A DNA stretch of 64,000 nt from Platanthera guangdongensis (GCA_039583875.1 CM077150.1:188422375-188486374); one strand, 5' to 3'; positions 1-11,331 are shown, counted from the stretch's first letter. Program-made: numbers and translations. Notes: a model not told the origin generated them from the sequence alone.

Positions 1-25
1 AGACTGTTAAGCCATTTTTGAACAA

Positions 26-43
26 CCTCCCTCTGATATCACT
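26..43 (-). promoter_or_regulatory. Primer-binding site of the minus-strand Sirevirus-like element
   Basis: On the minus strand the LTR end is followed directly by AGTGATATCAGAGGGAGG, close to the plant initiator-tRNA-Met primer site TGGTATCAGAGC. It fixes the LTR boundary at 44 and the element's orientation. Confidence 0.65.
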
Positions 44-1339
44 TGAAAGTCTTTAGTTTCAAGAGTAGCTAACACCTAGAGGGGGGTGAATAAGTTTTAG
101 GCCTTTTTTTATCTTTTTCCTATTTTAGGTGAGTTGTGATTTAAGGTAATTTAGCATTCAAGACAATCACACACAGCACACAGGAATTTTATAGTGGTTC
201 CCCAGATAATGAGTATATCCACTATCTCTCCCACCTTTATAATAGTTTGTTAGATGAGGCAACTTCTCCAAACTCAGCTCTAAAGAGCTTACAACACAGA
301 TCCCTCGAGATCTCTTAGTCTCTTCCAAGACCTACCTCAGGCACAAAGCCCTACAAATCAGAGCAAGCTTTGCTCCTACATCTCAGTGATTCAAAGATCA
401 CCTACCTCAGACTAAGTTAATAATCCTACACTCAGGCTAGGAGGATAGCCCTACAACTCAAAAACGAATACTCTCCTACCTCATCTTTGAACCAGATCAT
501 ACCTCAGGCAAACTACCCTACAACTCAGATCCAGTCCAGGATCCGACTTCATACTTGAGCATAAGTCCTACAACTCAGGCACACAGGTACTACCTCAGAT
601 CCACACAGGGATCCTACCTCAGATCTACAAAAGATCCTATACTCAGGCTTTATAAAATAGGCTTACACTCAGATCCAAAGGATCCTACTTGATGAAAGGT
701 TTGCTGATGATGACTAAACACTAGAGAGATTTTCTCTATGTCTACCTTCTTATGAACTGAAGTAGCTCAGTTCAGTCTTCTTCTTCACAGCTTCAGAAAA
801 TGCTCTTTAGGAATGATCAGCTAGAACTGTGAAGTAACTACAGCTATAGTTTGGCTTTGCTTCTTCTTCTTTCTTAGAGATGTTTATCTGAACTTGTTGT
901 TGCAGGTGAGAATGACAACAACTATCTTCTTCTTCTTCTACAGCTAGGGTTAGCCTTGACTGCTTCTTCTTTCTCAGAGAGTTTCTCTGAACTTGCTGTT
1001 GCAGGTGAGAATGGCAACAGCTATCTTTGTGAACTCTTAGATCAGAAGTTTGAACTTGTTATTCAGGCTCTACAACTGTGTCGAGAGGAAGAAGATGAAG
1101 TTCCCCTTTTTCCAAAAGCTAATTTTCTATTTCTGATCTGTCACTTTTATCTTCCAGTGTCCAACGGCTCTTTGAGCATCGAGACCAACAGTAGTTGTTG
1201 GCTGCAACTTGCTTTTTCATTAAATGCAGTACAGAAGGCATGTGGTGTCGTTTGTCGTGTGTTGTAGACATCCCGCAACATTTTGAATTTCTGCTGATGT
1301 TAGCACCTGTGGACTTAGTCAAAAACAAAAAATTCATCA

Positions 1340-2132
1340 TAGGCGTTGAGCGAATAGCCTTCACTCAGCGCCAAAACACTTAGCCAAATTTTTGTACCAT
1401 TAGGCGTCAAGTGATTAGTCATCACTCAACGAATTTGGACTGAGCCAATATTTCTATTGAGGAAGCGTTAAGTGAATGCCCTTCACTCAATGCTTTTATC
1501 CTTATACAAACCTTTTGTTGATATGCATTGAGTGCGTTGAGTGAGCCTTCATCACTCAACGCATACTTGACTTTCCTATCATCTTGATGAGGCGTTGAGT
1601 CAACAACATTCACTCAACGCTTCTGTACTTAGTTGATTTTCATCTATATGAAGGCGTTGAGTGAGTTGTCTTCACTCAAAGCTTTCTGCCTTTGTCTATC
1701 TTCTCGATGAGGGGTTAAGTGAACTGCCTTCACTCAACACTTCTGTACTTAGCTAATTTCTCTGTTGAGTTGGCTTTGAGTGAACTGTTCTCACTCAACG
1801 CATTTGGACTTGGACAGATTTTCTATCAACATCTTCAGAGGCTTTGACTGAGGCTTGTTCTGTCGATGATTTCTGAGCTTGGCGTTGAGTAAACTGGCTT
1901 CACTCAACGCTTCTGGACTTAGCCAGATTTCTTCGTTGCCAATGTTGAAGCTTTGACTATTTGAGCTTTACTTGACGCCTCTTCTTATATGGCGTTGAGT
2001 GAACTGCCTTCACTTAACGCTTGCAGACTTAACCAAAATTTTGATTTATCAATAGTCAGGCTTTGATTGCCCATGCTTTACTCAGCGCTTCTTGACATCT
2101 GGCGTTGAGTGAACTACTTTCACTCAATGCTT
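1340..2132. repeat. Array of about 11 short inverted repeats inside an LTR
   Basis: The motif GGCGTTGAGTGAA followed a few bases later by TTCACTCAACGC recurs with variation near 1341, 1403, 1462, 1525, 1590, 1652, 1710, 1774, 1880, 1991 and 2100. Each copy is an imperfect hairpin of about 30 bp. Spacers of 30-80 bp often contain TGGACTTAGCCA or a relative. It makes up about one third of the LTR. Confidence 0.85.
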
Positions 2133-2336
2133 GTGGACTTAGACAAATTTTTGTCTGCCTAGCATTCTTCCTTGTGTCCACCTATCACTATTACTTAGAC
2201 AACCTGTCTAATCATTGTGAAAGAGAACATCCTGCACACATAAAACTTAAACATACATCAAACACAATTATTCTCTTAGTATTGATGGTGATGCCTCTTC
2301 AAATCTAGGAAATATTGAAGGGAAATAATCCCAACA

Positions 2337-3609
2337 AGTAGCAGGAAGTACTGGAGACCCTCTCCAGGAAAATACCCAGAAAATTCCACGGTTATGATAA
2401 TTGTTGGATATCGCCGGGTGACAGTAACTATCGTTGGCGATAGCTCTTAATGAGCTATATTTTGTGAAAGCCCAATTTTTCTGGCACTGCAGGATGTTGT
2501 AGGTTTTTCTGGTCAGATGTTCTAGTTGTGGCTGAGTCTAGGTACAGAAAGAGAAATTCTCTTGTTAACGCAAGGCGATAGTGGCTATCACTGGAGATAG
2601 CTCCCATATAGTATTATACTTGCGAAACTTGTCTTGTGGAGACCTGTGGCTAGTAGGTGAGTTGTGAGCCTGTGTGCCCAACTTTGATGGCCTTGAGAGA
2701 CATTGAACATAATGTTAGTTATGGTTTGGATTATGGGCAAAAGCAAGCGGACCTGCGTCAAGTAGATTAGCCATGAAGGTTCTGACTGTCGGCGATGACA
2801 TGACATTTTGAGCAACGGGCTCTGGCTGAACTGTGCCCGTGTTATGACAATCTGATTCGTAGACCTAAAGTAATTGGCATCATCGATCGTATAATGAGAT
2901 TCTTAGGTTGTATGCCAGAAAGACTGTATTGCTTTAAGTTTACCTTTATGTCTCGGACCTCTGAACGATGGAGAGGCTGGGTATTGTCAGTGCACGGAGA
3001 ATGTGTCATGAGTGCACGGAACGTTTGGTAGTTGATGCAGATGTTTGTGATGAATTGAATGGTGCTTGAGTTGTGCCTACTTGTGATATATCTATATATG
3101 GTTGTTATGCATACAGGGAAGGTATACCGCTGCCCCGGGTATAGGGTAGGGTCGTTATAAATTGGTCAGCTAAAGCTGACTGCTGTCTTGTTTGCCATCC
3201 TTGTGGTGGATTGTCCCTGTGCAAGTGCTGGAGACCCGAGCAGAAAATAGTGGGTTGCAGCCCTTGATGCAATGCCGGCCCTCGAAGGCCAAACGAAAAA
3301 TTCTATTATTTTCATGTGTGGCCGACCTGTGAGCCATGTTCATAAACCACCTTGTTGAAGAATAATTATAAGTTCTTAAGGCCGTAATGTTTTGTGTATT
3401 TTGTAATAACATTCCTATGATTTTATATAGTGGACATTGTTGATACTTGAGTCAATTTAACGCATGAAGCTTCCGCTAGAATGCTTTGAGTTAGGATTCA
3501 TTTGGTCTTATGATATTCAACTTGTAACCCCGCTGACTGTCTGTAGAATATGGCGTGGGCCCCGGCCGGACCCTCTGTTATATTTCATGAGATAGATGGA
3601 GGTGTTATA
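2337..3609 (+). repeat. Left chromovirus LTR, 3' portion
   Basis: Homologous to 37686-38382. Shared blocks include AAGTACTGGAGACC at the start, the GGACCCTCTGTTATATTT block near 3570/38341 and the GAGGTGTTA end. The 5' part is missing from the window because of the insertion at 2337. It contains inverted repeats of the CTATCGCC/GGCGATAG type near 2405-2450 and 2573-2610. It has no gene. Confidence 0.75.
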
Positions 3610-3624
3610 ATTTGGTATCAGCTT
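3610..3624 (+). promoter_or_regulatory. Chromovirus primer-binding site
   Basis: TTTGGTATCAGC directly follows the LTR end and matches the start of the initiator-tRNA-Met complement. It sets the left LTR boundary. Confidence 0.65.
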
Positions 3625-3839
3625 GTCTTGGTCTTCCTTCTGCGAATTCGTGGTCAAATTCTTTTGAGGGGTGGCAAGCACGCACATGTATGTGCTTACC
3701 TTTATAATAAAAATGAACTCAAGAATGTTCACTTAGAAATGAAAATACACATATTTGAGAAACTTGTGTGTTCCTATGATTGCTTTTTGCAATATTATTA
3801 GTTGTTTAATTATGTGTTTCACGATTATAGACAACTAGA

Positions 3840-4620
3840 GGTGGTGTAGGGCTGGGTGAACCCAGGCACCTGGCAAGAGCAATACACTAACCGAGGTGCC
3901 TACACCTCCTCCTTCTACATCAATGGTTAGAATGATAGCTGATGTGGTCTTCACAATGATCAATGCCCAACATGGAATGCATGTGCAACCCCCTGTCCCG
4001 GTGGTGGCTTAGATTCTGGTTGTATCGCTTCAGCCCATTGCAATAATAAGAGCCTCAGATCAGCAATTGAATATATGATTGGTGCATGGAGCACATATGA
4101 TTGATGAGTACCTACATGCGTTTATCATGTTAAGGCACCATGCAGGGTTTGTGTTGGAAGATGAAGAGACCAAGTCCAACAGATTTTATAATTGTCTGCG
4201 CGATGATCTCTGACTTTTGTTGATGGGTCCTAAGTTACTGAGATTCCAATCATTGGTGGAGTCAGCTAGATCGCTGGAGATAGATTTGACAAAAATCCAC
4301 TAGACGCCCGAGTTCAAAGTGCCGACTTCTTCAAAATTGCATTTTCAGAGGTGGAAGAAGAAGTCCAGGTCTTCGGAACAGACTCCATCTATGGTTGCTT
4401 CTAGAGCAACGTCAGGTCAAATCATGATTACATGTTATACTTTATGGCAAGGTGGGGCATAAGGCTCGAGAGTGTTGGCATGGTCATCCAACGGTTGAGA
4501 AAAAGATGAAGAAGGCTAGGTCTGGAGTAGCGGCATGGCGAGCTCCACTTATTTGCTACACGTGTGGCAAAGGGAGACATTATGCTTGAGAATGCCTAAA
4601 CGGCCTGTAATGATATTATA
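3840..4620 (+). pseudogene. Chromovirus gag remnant with CCHC knuckle
   Basis: Broken gag region with several stops. The clearest mark is near 4555-4605, where a frame reads C-Y-T-C-G-K-G-R-H-Y-A-stop-E-C, a CCHC zinc knuckle with one stop codon inside. Upstream, 4150-4290 reads like the back half of a Ty3/gypsy capsid domain (F-Y-N-C-L-R-D-D-L). The protease expected after the knuckle is not recognisable in 4620-4976, which looks deleted or too decayed to read. No functional product is expected. Confidence 0.6.
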
Positions 4621-4976
4621 AGTATGAATAAGGAAGTAGCTGTAATAGACTACTGTTATTTCTACTTTATGTAGCAGTGCATGTTTTGCATGTACAAACC
4701 TATTGTTCATAGACTAATCAAAAAGTCTTTTGATTGGGCATAATATATTCCTTTTGTGCTTATATTTGTATAATAAATATGAGATTGGGATAATATTGCC
4801 TTAAGAATAAATTGTGAACACTGGTAGAAAGGTTTTTATGCACGTACGGATAAGAAGTCATGACTTTAGTTTGGAAGCATTTGTGCTGGCAATAGCTAAG
4901 TTTTCATGTGATCGTTGGTATGGACTAGATCTCGGAGTATGGTACCGGTATAGATTGCAACTCTAAGGAAGTCACA

Positions 4977-5605
4977 ATGGGACTGAACAATGAACAAGAG
5001 ACTAAGTTTGCATGTATGGGAGGATTGAGCAAGATATTAATGTCGACTCTCCAAGTAGTCAAGGTTGTTCGGAAGGGCGCGAAATTATTCTTCACGCTCT
5101 TAGAGGCCGTTAAGCCGAAGTCCAGTCTGAGTGATGTTCCTATTATGTCGGATTGGGCAGATGTGTTTCCTAAGGATCTCCCTGGGTTACGCCCCAGCGA
5201 GAGATTGACTTCGCTATTAAGTTGGTGTCAGGTACGAAACCTGCAACCCGCTCAACATACTGCATAGCGCCAAAAGAGATGGCGGAACTGAAAGTTCAAT
5301 TGCAGGAATTGCTAGATCAAGGTTATATACGTCCAAGTATGTCAACTTGAAGTGCACCGGTCCACTTTCTGAAGAAGAAGGACGGAAGATTGCGTCTATA
5401 CATTGATTATTGAGAATTGAACAAGCTAACGGAGAAAAACAAGTATCTGATTCCATAGATTGATGACTTGTTTGATCAACTTATGGGATCAACTTTCTAT
5501 TAAAAGCTAGATTTAAAGTCTAACTATTACCAGTTGTAGATTAAGGAATGTGACATTCCCAAGACAGCGTTCGATGCACGCTATGGTCACTATAAGTTCA
5601 CTGTA
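4977..5605 (+). pseudogene. Chromovirus reverse transcriptase, N-terminal part
   Basis: The frame from 4977 carries the linker before reverse transcriptase (SDWADVFPKDLPGL near 5155). After a frame change the core begins with MAELKVQLQELLDQGY near 5279 and continues through HFLKKKDGRLRLYIDY and KTAFDARYGHYKFT. In-frame stops replace expected residues at several points. The frame is cut at 5605 by the GAG-only element and resumes at 15790 with MPFGLTNA, so the insertion sits between two adjacent conserved RT blocks. Confidence 0.8.
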
Positions 5606-6923
5606 TGATGGAGACTACGTCGCGCAACACCTTGAAGACGACGCACTGACAAATGACCGTGAAGAGCATCGCCATAATAGGCGTCCGGATCGCAAGCCGA
5701 TTTATTAATAATTAATAATAATTGTTATCAAATTATTATTAATTATTAATCCATGCTTTGTGTGTTTTTTTTAATAATTGCACTTTTTATTTCATGTAAT
5801 ATGTACATTATGGTTATGATATAAAATCATGATGTATGTGTGTGTTTTATTTTCATGTTTTCATGTTTGGGCTACATGTAGCCAGTTGGAGTGTTGTTGT
5901 TGTAGCCTATATATAGGCATGTCCCCCTCTATTTGGAGAAGATTGAATGAAAAGAAATTTGAAATTCCTTACCTCTTGAAGCTCCCTCCTTCCTCATCTC
6001 TTGGCCGATCTTTCTCTTGCTCCCCCTTCTCTCTCCTTGGCCGTCGGCCACCTCTCATCCCCTCTCTCAAATCTCGGTTTTTCCTCCTCCCTCCCTCTTT
6101 CTCCAACCCGGCCACCACTCCTCTCCTACCCGAGCCACCATCCACAACTCCCAAGGCCGCCACCTCTTCCTTTTCCCTCCAACAAGAGCCGACTACCCTC
6201 CTCCTTCCTCCTACCCGAAACACCACCATCAGGGCCAACCCAAGCTGCCTCCGCCTCCACCAAGACAACCGCCACCTTATTTCTCTCTTGCCATACTTGA
6301 AGATATTTACTTCCATATCAAGAAGATTTCAACAGGACTCTCCATTTCCAGCGTAACGCAACGAAGGCGGACGAATTTCACTCCTACCGGCGTGATTCTG
6401 GTGGAGCCGTTGAAGAACGATCCTCGTCGAGTGAATCAGAATCACCCATTCCGGTTGGGTAACGAACCTTTCCACTCTCGTGTGTCTCTTTCCTTAAATA
6501 ATCTTGTGGTGGAATTGCTGGCATTAAATTTTGAAATCATTTGAAATTTCGTGATTAGCTTTAATTGTTTTGCGTTGTTTTCTTGATCGACTTAATTTCG
6601 TAAAGGGTTTGGCAAGCCCTCGTTGTCTTTTGTTGGGAGAGATCTACCTTTTCCAATTTCGTGATTATTTTTGATAGATCTCTTTGGGTACAATCTTCGC
6701 TCGTCCGGATCCAATATTGGTCCTTTTTACCTCGATCGGATACTGGCCTATCGCCCTTATTTGATCTCGAAACGGTTTGGCTACCCGTACGCTAGCGTGA
6801 AATTGAATGAATGTGATAGCGTGGAGCGGCGTAGAACAATTGTGTGAGCGTAGAATTCATCGTGAAGAGATAGTCGTGCGCGTCCGTAGTTATAATTCGG
6901 CTCTAACGCGTACGTCTACATCA
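5606..6923 (+). repeat. GAG-only element LTR 1 (5')
   Basis: Starts TGATGGAGAC and ends CTACATCA. A TATA-like CCTATATATAGG lies near 5907, followed by a pyrimidine-rich stretch (about 5980-6290) that is open in several frames only because of its composition. The primer site TTGGTATCAGAGG begins at 6926. LTRs 1 and 3 share many variants that the middle LTR lacks. Confidence 0.92.
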
Positions 6924-6989
6924 ATTTGGTATCAGAGGAAGATTCTCGTCAATTTCCTAATTGGCACTCCTCCCCCTCTTCAAATTAAA

Positions 6990-7535
6990 AACAAATAATT
7001 TTCAAATTTTAAATTTCAGATTTCAAATTTCGAATTTCAAACTTCAAATTTCAAATTTCAAATTTCAAATTTCAAATTTCAAAATTTAAATTTCGAATTT
7101 CAAATTTCAAAATTTCAAAATTTCGAATTTCAAATTTTAAAATTCCAAATTTCAAATTTTCAAATTTCAACTTTCAAAATTCAAATTTTAAATTTTAAAT
7201 TTCAAATTTCAAATTTCAAAATTTCAAATTTTCAAATTTCAAATTTCAAAATTTCAAATTTAAAATTTCAAATTTCAAATTTCAAAATTTAAATTTCGAA
7301 TTTCAAATTTCAAAATTTCAAATTTCAAATTTCAAAATTTCAAAATTTCAAATTTCAAATTTCAAATTTCAAAATTCAAAATTTAAATTTAAAATTTCAA
7401 ATTTCAAAATTTCAAATTTCAAATTTCAAAATTCAAAATTTAAATTTCAAATTTCAAATTTCAAATTTCAAAATTTCAAATTTCCAATTTCAAGTTTCAA
7501 AGTTTAAAATTCAAAATTCCAATTTCAAAAAAAAT
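6990..7535 (+). repeat. AAATTTC tract, internal copy 1
   Basis: About 545 bp of AAATTTC-type units (AAATTTC, AAAATTTC, AAATTTT and variants) between the primer site and the gag start. It is nearly free of other sequence. The equivalent tract in copy 2 is about 45 bp longer, as expected from slippage. Confidence 0.95.
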
Positions 7536-7543
7536 CCAAAATT

Positions 7544-8221
7544 ATGGCCTATGACGTTCACGTTTCCCGGTTGGACTTTTGGTATGATAAAGCCATGACT
7601 AAGTTTCCCCCTAAGCAATGCCACACTTGTCCTACTTATGATGGTTCAGGGTATCCTAAAATTTTTAGGGATTGGCTTAAGGGTATAGAACTTCATTTTA
7701 AGTGTTACGGATGGGATGACCCCCAAAAGATTCACTTTGCCCGAGAGCGGTTAATAGGTCAAGCCCAGTTATTTTGGTTGAATGAAGAGCGTCGTGTTGA
7801 TGGTTATCAATATAATTGGCAGGCGATGCATAGCCTCCTTTCAGATCAATTTGATCCCGCCTATCTCCGTACTACCAACACCGAGCCTGTGAGTGACTAT
7901 AGTTATGGTACTAGTTCCATACCAAGCTGTATGACTGATTATAAACCAATTGCCCAGATCCAACAGCACAAAACTGAATATTTGGCCCCCCTCCAACAAG
8001 GGAACAAGTCGGTCTCAGATTATATGCAACTTTTTAAGGATTTGACAGTTAGGAGCGGTGTGAAAGAGTTGTCTGATTTAGTGGTAGACTCCCCTGATGA
8101 GTCTAAGGTCGTGCCTAGGACAGTGCCCGTCACTGAGGACAAGGCTGAATACACTGGCGATTTGAGTGACGATGAGGATATTGGTTACCTTAGTGACCTG
8201 GATGAGGATTCCACCATTTAG
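7544..8221 (+). CDS. Gag-like capsid protein, internal copy 1
   Basis: 225 codons from an ATG just after the AAATTTC tract. Residues about 35-120 resemble the Ty3/gypsy retrotransposon gag domain (FRDWLKGIELHF, then a helix with W and Q, then LLSDQFDPAYL), and residues about 150-180 carry the second conserved part (LAPLQQGNKSVSDYMQLFKDL). The protein would form the capsid of virus-like particles. No CCHC knuckle follows; the C-terminus is acidic. The stop is a single TAG (8219-8221), and the frame stays open for another 630 codons after it. In copy 2 the same position reads GAG, so the stop looks like a recent substitution in one long frame. Confidence 0.75.
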   Translation: MAYDVHVSRLDFWYDKAMTKFPPKQCHTCPTYDGSGYPKIFRDWLKGIELHFKCYGWDDPQKIHFARERLIGQAQLFWLNEERRVDGYQYNWQAMHSLLSDQFDPAYLRTTNTEPVSDYSYGTSSIPSCMTDYKPIAQIQQHKTEYLAPLQQGNKSVSDYMQLFKDLTVRSGVKELSDLVVDSPDESKVVPRTVPVTEDKAEYTGDLSDDEDIGYLSDLDEDSTI

Positions 8222-10114
8222 GAATCATCCCTACTCTCCGTCGACGACATTTTGGATCCTACGGTTACTCCGGCTGAGATTACACCTGAGTCGGTAGGCA
8301 TTTTACCTGATGATGAGAGTTTACTTAGTAGTGACTTAGGATATGATTTGTTCGGACTCGAGCTGGATCCTCTTAGATCGGGATATATTGAGGAATGTTC
8401 TGATGATCCTGAAATATTGGACGTTCCGACTGATTGGGAAGACTTACCGTTGGTGAACGAGTTATGCTTGGATGATTTTAGTGCTATGAGCCCGAACGAT
8501 ATTTCTTTGATACAAACACCTTTATCTGACGTTCTCGATTTAAAGATTCCATCGGGCTCAATTCTACCCTTGTCTGAGACCATAATTGATTCTAAATTAA
8601 ATAACATGGATAGTGTGTCAGAAGAAATTGTAAGCAAGGAAGTTGCATTATTGGACGACTTTTTGGATTATACCCCGGGTTTGATTTTACCGACTCGTCC
8701 CCCTGACCCGTTGACTCGACGTACTGATCATTTAGAACATGAGTGTGGTACGATTGATTTCTGGAGTTCTACAGTGCCCCCTGAGTTCATTCTGCCAGTT
8801 CCCCCAGATGAGGTCCCATTAGTGCCTCCAGATCTCATATTATTGTTGTCGACCTATGACCCGACCACTGATTCTGAATTACATGATATATCTAATGAAT
8901 TGTTAGACATGTCGGACGAATTTTCTGTAAGGGCGAATCCATTGTTTGAATTTTCATATGACTTTAATGGCTTTCAACTTGGTGATCTTTCTTGGACGTT
9001 AAACCCATGTTTCGACGTTGAGAAGGACTTAGCTCCTCCTTGGGACATGTCCCCTTTGACGGCCTATTACCCAACGAGTCCATCGTTGGTCACACCCTCA
9101 TATGTTTTAGATTTTATTTCTGTGGCGACTATCTCCTTTATCCTAATTTTATCCTCCATGAATTTTAAAGAAACTCACTTATCGAATTATACGTTTCGGA
9201 TACGGCCGCTTTTAGTTCCTCCTGATGAGATTCCCTCGGCGCCACCAGATTTAGTTCCGTTGGTGCCGCCTTATGTCGTTCTGTTATCACCGAATGCATT
9301 AAGTACGTTTGCGCATGATGATGCTCGCAATGAATTTCATTTACGTAAGCACTGTAGTGAAGCGCCAACCACGTTACAACAATCTATTCAAATTCTTGCT
9401 AGCTTACAAAAAAGAGCGTCTTACGGTATAATTTGCGATTTTGACTTGGTGCGTCTCGTCCCTGAACGGTTGCCTTCGGGCACTATAGAAAGTGGGCGAG
9501 CTGGCGAGCTGGACCATTTGCGGAATTTAATGACATTAGGAAAACGCGCACTACTTTTGAGGTTTTTCACTGATTGGGGTGATACCCCTATTTTTAATGT
9601 TTCTGATTTAATGCTGCATGTTTTTCCACCACTTGATTTATTTGCCTGTCCGTTTGGCTCCACTTTGTTCTCCTATGGGTTGGGTAGTGAGTTTGTTCCT
9701 GGATCGCTTTCTTTTTCAGTCTTCACTGGAGGTACTTTTGTAGTTGATGTTGAAATTTTTCTTCCTTTATTGCCTAATGCTTTTCCGAGGTTCCCCAGGA
9801 CCATCTTTTTGCATTACAGGATACTCCAGGTTGAAGTGCTTTCCTCTACTTGTGGCGATGTTGGCCACTACCTGTGTCGTTGGCGTGATCGTCCAGTCTC
9901 CGATGACCATTGGCCGTTTGGATCGGGGGTAGCTCGTTTGGTTGTAGCTCTCCCACGCTGGTGCAGTAACATCCACTCATCGGTGATGAGTATTTTCGAA
10001 CGGGGGAGGATTGATGGAGACTACGGCGCGCAACACCTTGAAGACGTCGCACTGACAAATGACCGTGAAGAGCATCGCCATAATAGGCGTCTGGATCGCA
10101 AGCCGATTTATTAA
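8222..10114 (+). CDS. Long acidic, proline-rich frame of unknown function, running into LTR 2
   Basis: About 630 codons in the same frame as the upstream gag, separated only by the TAG at 8219; there is no ATG at its start. It lacks protease, RT, RNase H and integrase motifs. The N-terminal third is rich in D, E, L and P. Two segments repeat a PPDE-x-P-x-x-PPDL pattern (DNA about 8775-8850 and 9210-9290). A 17-residue hydrophobic stretch (LDFISVATISFILILSS) lies at DNA about 9106-9160. The frame crosses the polypurine tract and continues 34 codons into LTR 2. It could be a Gag C-terminal extension, an envelope-like domain or an RNA with little coding selection. I do not recognise a family. 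Confidence 0.5.
   Translation, partial: ESSLLSVDDILDPTVTPAEITPESVGILPDDESLLSSDLGYDLFGLELDPLRSGYIEECSDDPEILDVPTDWEDLPLVNELCLDDFSAMSPNDISLIQTPLSDVLDLKIPSGSILPLSETIIDSKLNNMDSVSEEIVSKEVALLDDFLDYTPGLILPTRPPDPLTRRTDHLEHECGTIDFWSSTVPPEFILPVPPDEVPLVPPDLILLLSTYDPTTDSELHDISNELLDMSDEFSVRANPLFEFSYDFNGFQLGDLSWTLNPCFDVEKDLAPPWDMSPLTAYYPTSPSLVTPSYVLDFISVATISFILILSSMNFKETHLSNYTFRIRPLLVPPDEIPSAPPDLVPLVPPYVVLLSPNALSTFAHDDARNEFHLRKHCSEAPTTLQQSIQILASLQKRASYGIICDFDLVRLVPERLPSGTIESGRAGELDHLRNLMTLGKRALLLRFFTDWGDTPIFNVSDLMLHVFPPLDLFACPFGSTLFSYGLGSEFVPGSLSFSVFTGGTFVVDVEIFLPLLPNAFPRFPRTIFLHYRILQVEVLSSTCGDVGHYLCRWRDRPVSDDHWPFGSGVARLVVALPRWCSNIHSSVMSIFERGRIDGDYGAQHLEDVALTNDREEHRHNRRLDRKPIY
10001..10011 (+). promoter_or_regulatory. 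Polypurine tract before LTR 2
   Basis: CGGGGGAGGAT directly precedes the LTR start TGATGG. The same tract precedes LTR 3 at 14455-14465. It is the expected plus-strand priming site and is also translated in the long frame. Confidence 0.75.
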
Positions 10115-11331
10115 TAATTAATAATACTTGTTATCAAATTATTATTAATTATTAATCCATGCTTTGTATGTTTTTTTAATAATTGCACTTGTATTTCATG
10201 TAATATGTACATTATGGTTATGATATAAAATCATGATGTATGTATGTGTTTTATTTTCATGTTTTCATGTTTGGGCTGCATGTAGCCAGTTGGAGTGTTG
10301 TTGTTGTTGTAGCCTATATATAGGCATGTCCCCCCTCTATTTGGAGAAGATTGAATGAAAAGAAATTTGAAATTCCTTACCTCTTGAAGCTCCCTCCTTC
10401 CTCATCTCTTGGCCGATCTTTCTCTTGCTCCCCCTTCTCTCTCCTTGGCCGTCGGCCACCTCTCATCCCCTCTCTCAAATCTCGGTTTTTCCTCCTCCCT
10501 CCCTCTTTCTCCAACCCGGCCACCACTCCTCTCCTACCCGAGCCACCATCCACAACTCCCAAGGCCGCCACCTCTTCCTTTTCCCTCCAACAAGAGCCAA
10601 CTACCCTCCTCCTTCCTCCTACCCGAAACACCACCATCAGGGCCAACCCAAGCTGCCTCTGCCTCCACCAAGACAACCGACACCTTATTTCTCTCTTGTC
10701 ATACTTGAAGATATTTACTTCCATATCAAGAAGATTTCGACGGGACTCTCCATTTCCAGCGTAACGCAATGAAGGCGGACGAATTTCACTCCTACCGGCG
10801 TGATTCTGGTGGAGCCGTTGAAGAACGATCCTCGCCGAGTGAATCGGAATCACCCATTCCGGTTGGGTAACGAACCTTTCCACTCTCGTGTGTCTCTTTC
10901 CTTAAATAATCTTGTGGTGGAATTTCTGGCATTAAATTTTGAAATCATTTGAAATTTTGTGATTAGCTTTAATTTCTTTGCGTTGTTTTCTTGATCGACT
11001 TAATTTCGTAAAGGGTTTGGCAAGCCCTCGTTGTCTTTTGTTGGGAGAGATCTACCTTTTCCAAATTCGTGATTATTTTCAGTAGATCTCTTTGGGTACA
11101 ATCTTCACTCGTTCGGATCCAATATTGGTCCTTTTTACCTCGATCGGATACCGGCCTATCGCCCTTATTTGATCTCGAAACGGTTTGGCTACCCGTACGC
11201 TAGCGTGAAATTGAATGAATGTGATAGCGTGGAGCGGCGTAGAACAATTGTGTGAGCGTAGAATTCATCGTGAAGAGATAGTCGTGCGCGTCCGTAGTTA
11301 TAATTCGGCTCTAACGCGTACGTCTACATCA
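10012..11331 (+). repeat. GAG-only element LTR 2 (middle)
   Basis: Same ends as LTR 1, followed by a primer site at 11334. It carries private variants, for example GTCTGGATCG where LTRs 1 and 3 have GTCCGGATCG, one extra GTT unit before the TATA region, and AACCGACACC versus AACCGCCACC. It serves both as 3' LTR of the first unit and 5' LTR of the second. Confidence 0.92.

Larger units (their letters stand above)
1..2336 (-). mobile_element. Sirevirus-like Ty1/copia element, 5' end only
   Basis: Read on the minus strand, this is the 5' LTR (2336 to 44), the primer site and the first bases of an internal region that continues beyond the left edge of the window. The LTR starts TGTTGGGATT and ends CTTTCA. 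Near its end it carries the AGAGGGGGGTGAATAAG block also present in the Sirevirus LTR at 23276. At about 2293 bp it is twice as long as that LTR, mainly because of an internal hairpin array. It lies inside the left LTR of the chromovirus: sequence from 2337 on (AGTAGCAGGAAGTACTGG) aligns with about 37686 in the right chromovirus LTR. The expected target duplication partner (AGTAG) is outside the window. No coding part is visible. Confidence 0.7.

Noticed and set aside
5829..6544. Overlapping frames of 100-175 residues on both strands in the LTR, repeated at 10351-10883 and 14804-15336
   Set aside because: All lie in a C/T-rich LTR stretch and are open in several frames at once. They repeat only because the LTR repeats. 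No domain or conserved frame preference.
6990..7535. AAATTTC array as a CRISPR or satellite array
   Set aside because: No repeat-spacer alternation, and it occupies the fixed leader position of a retroelement in both copies.
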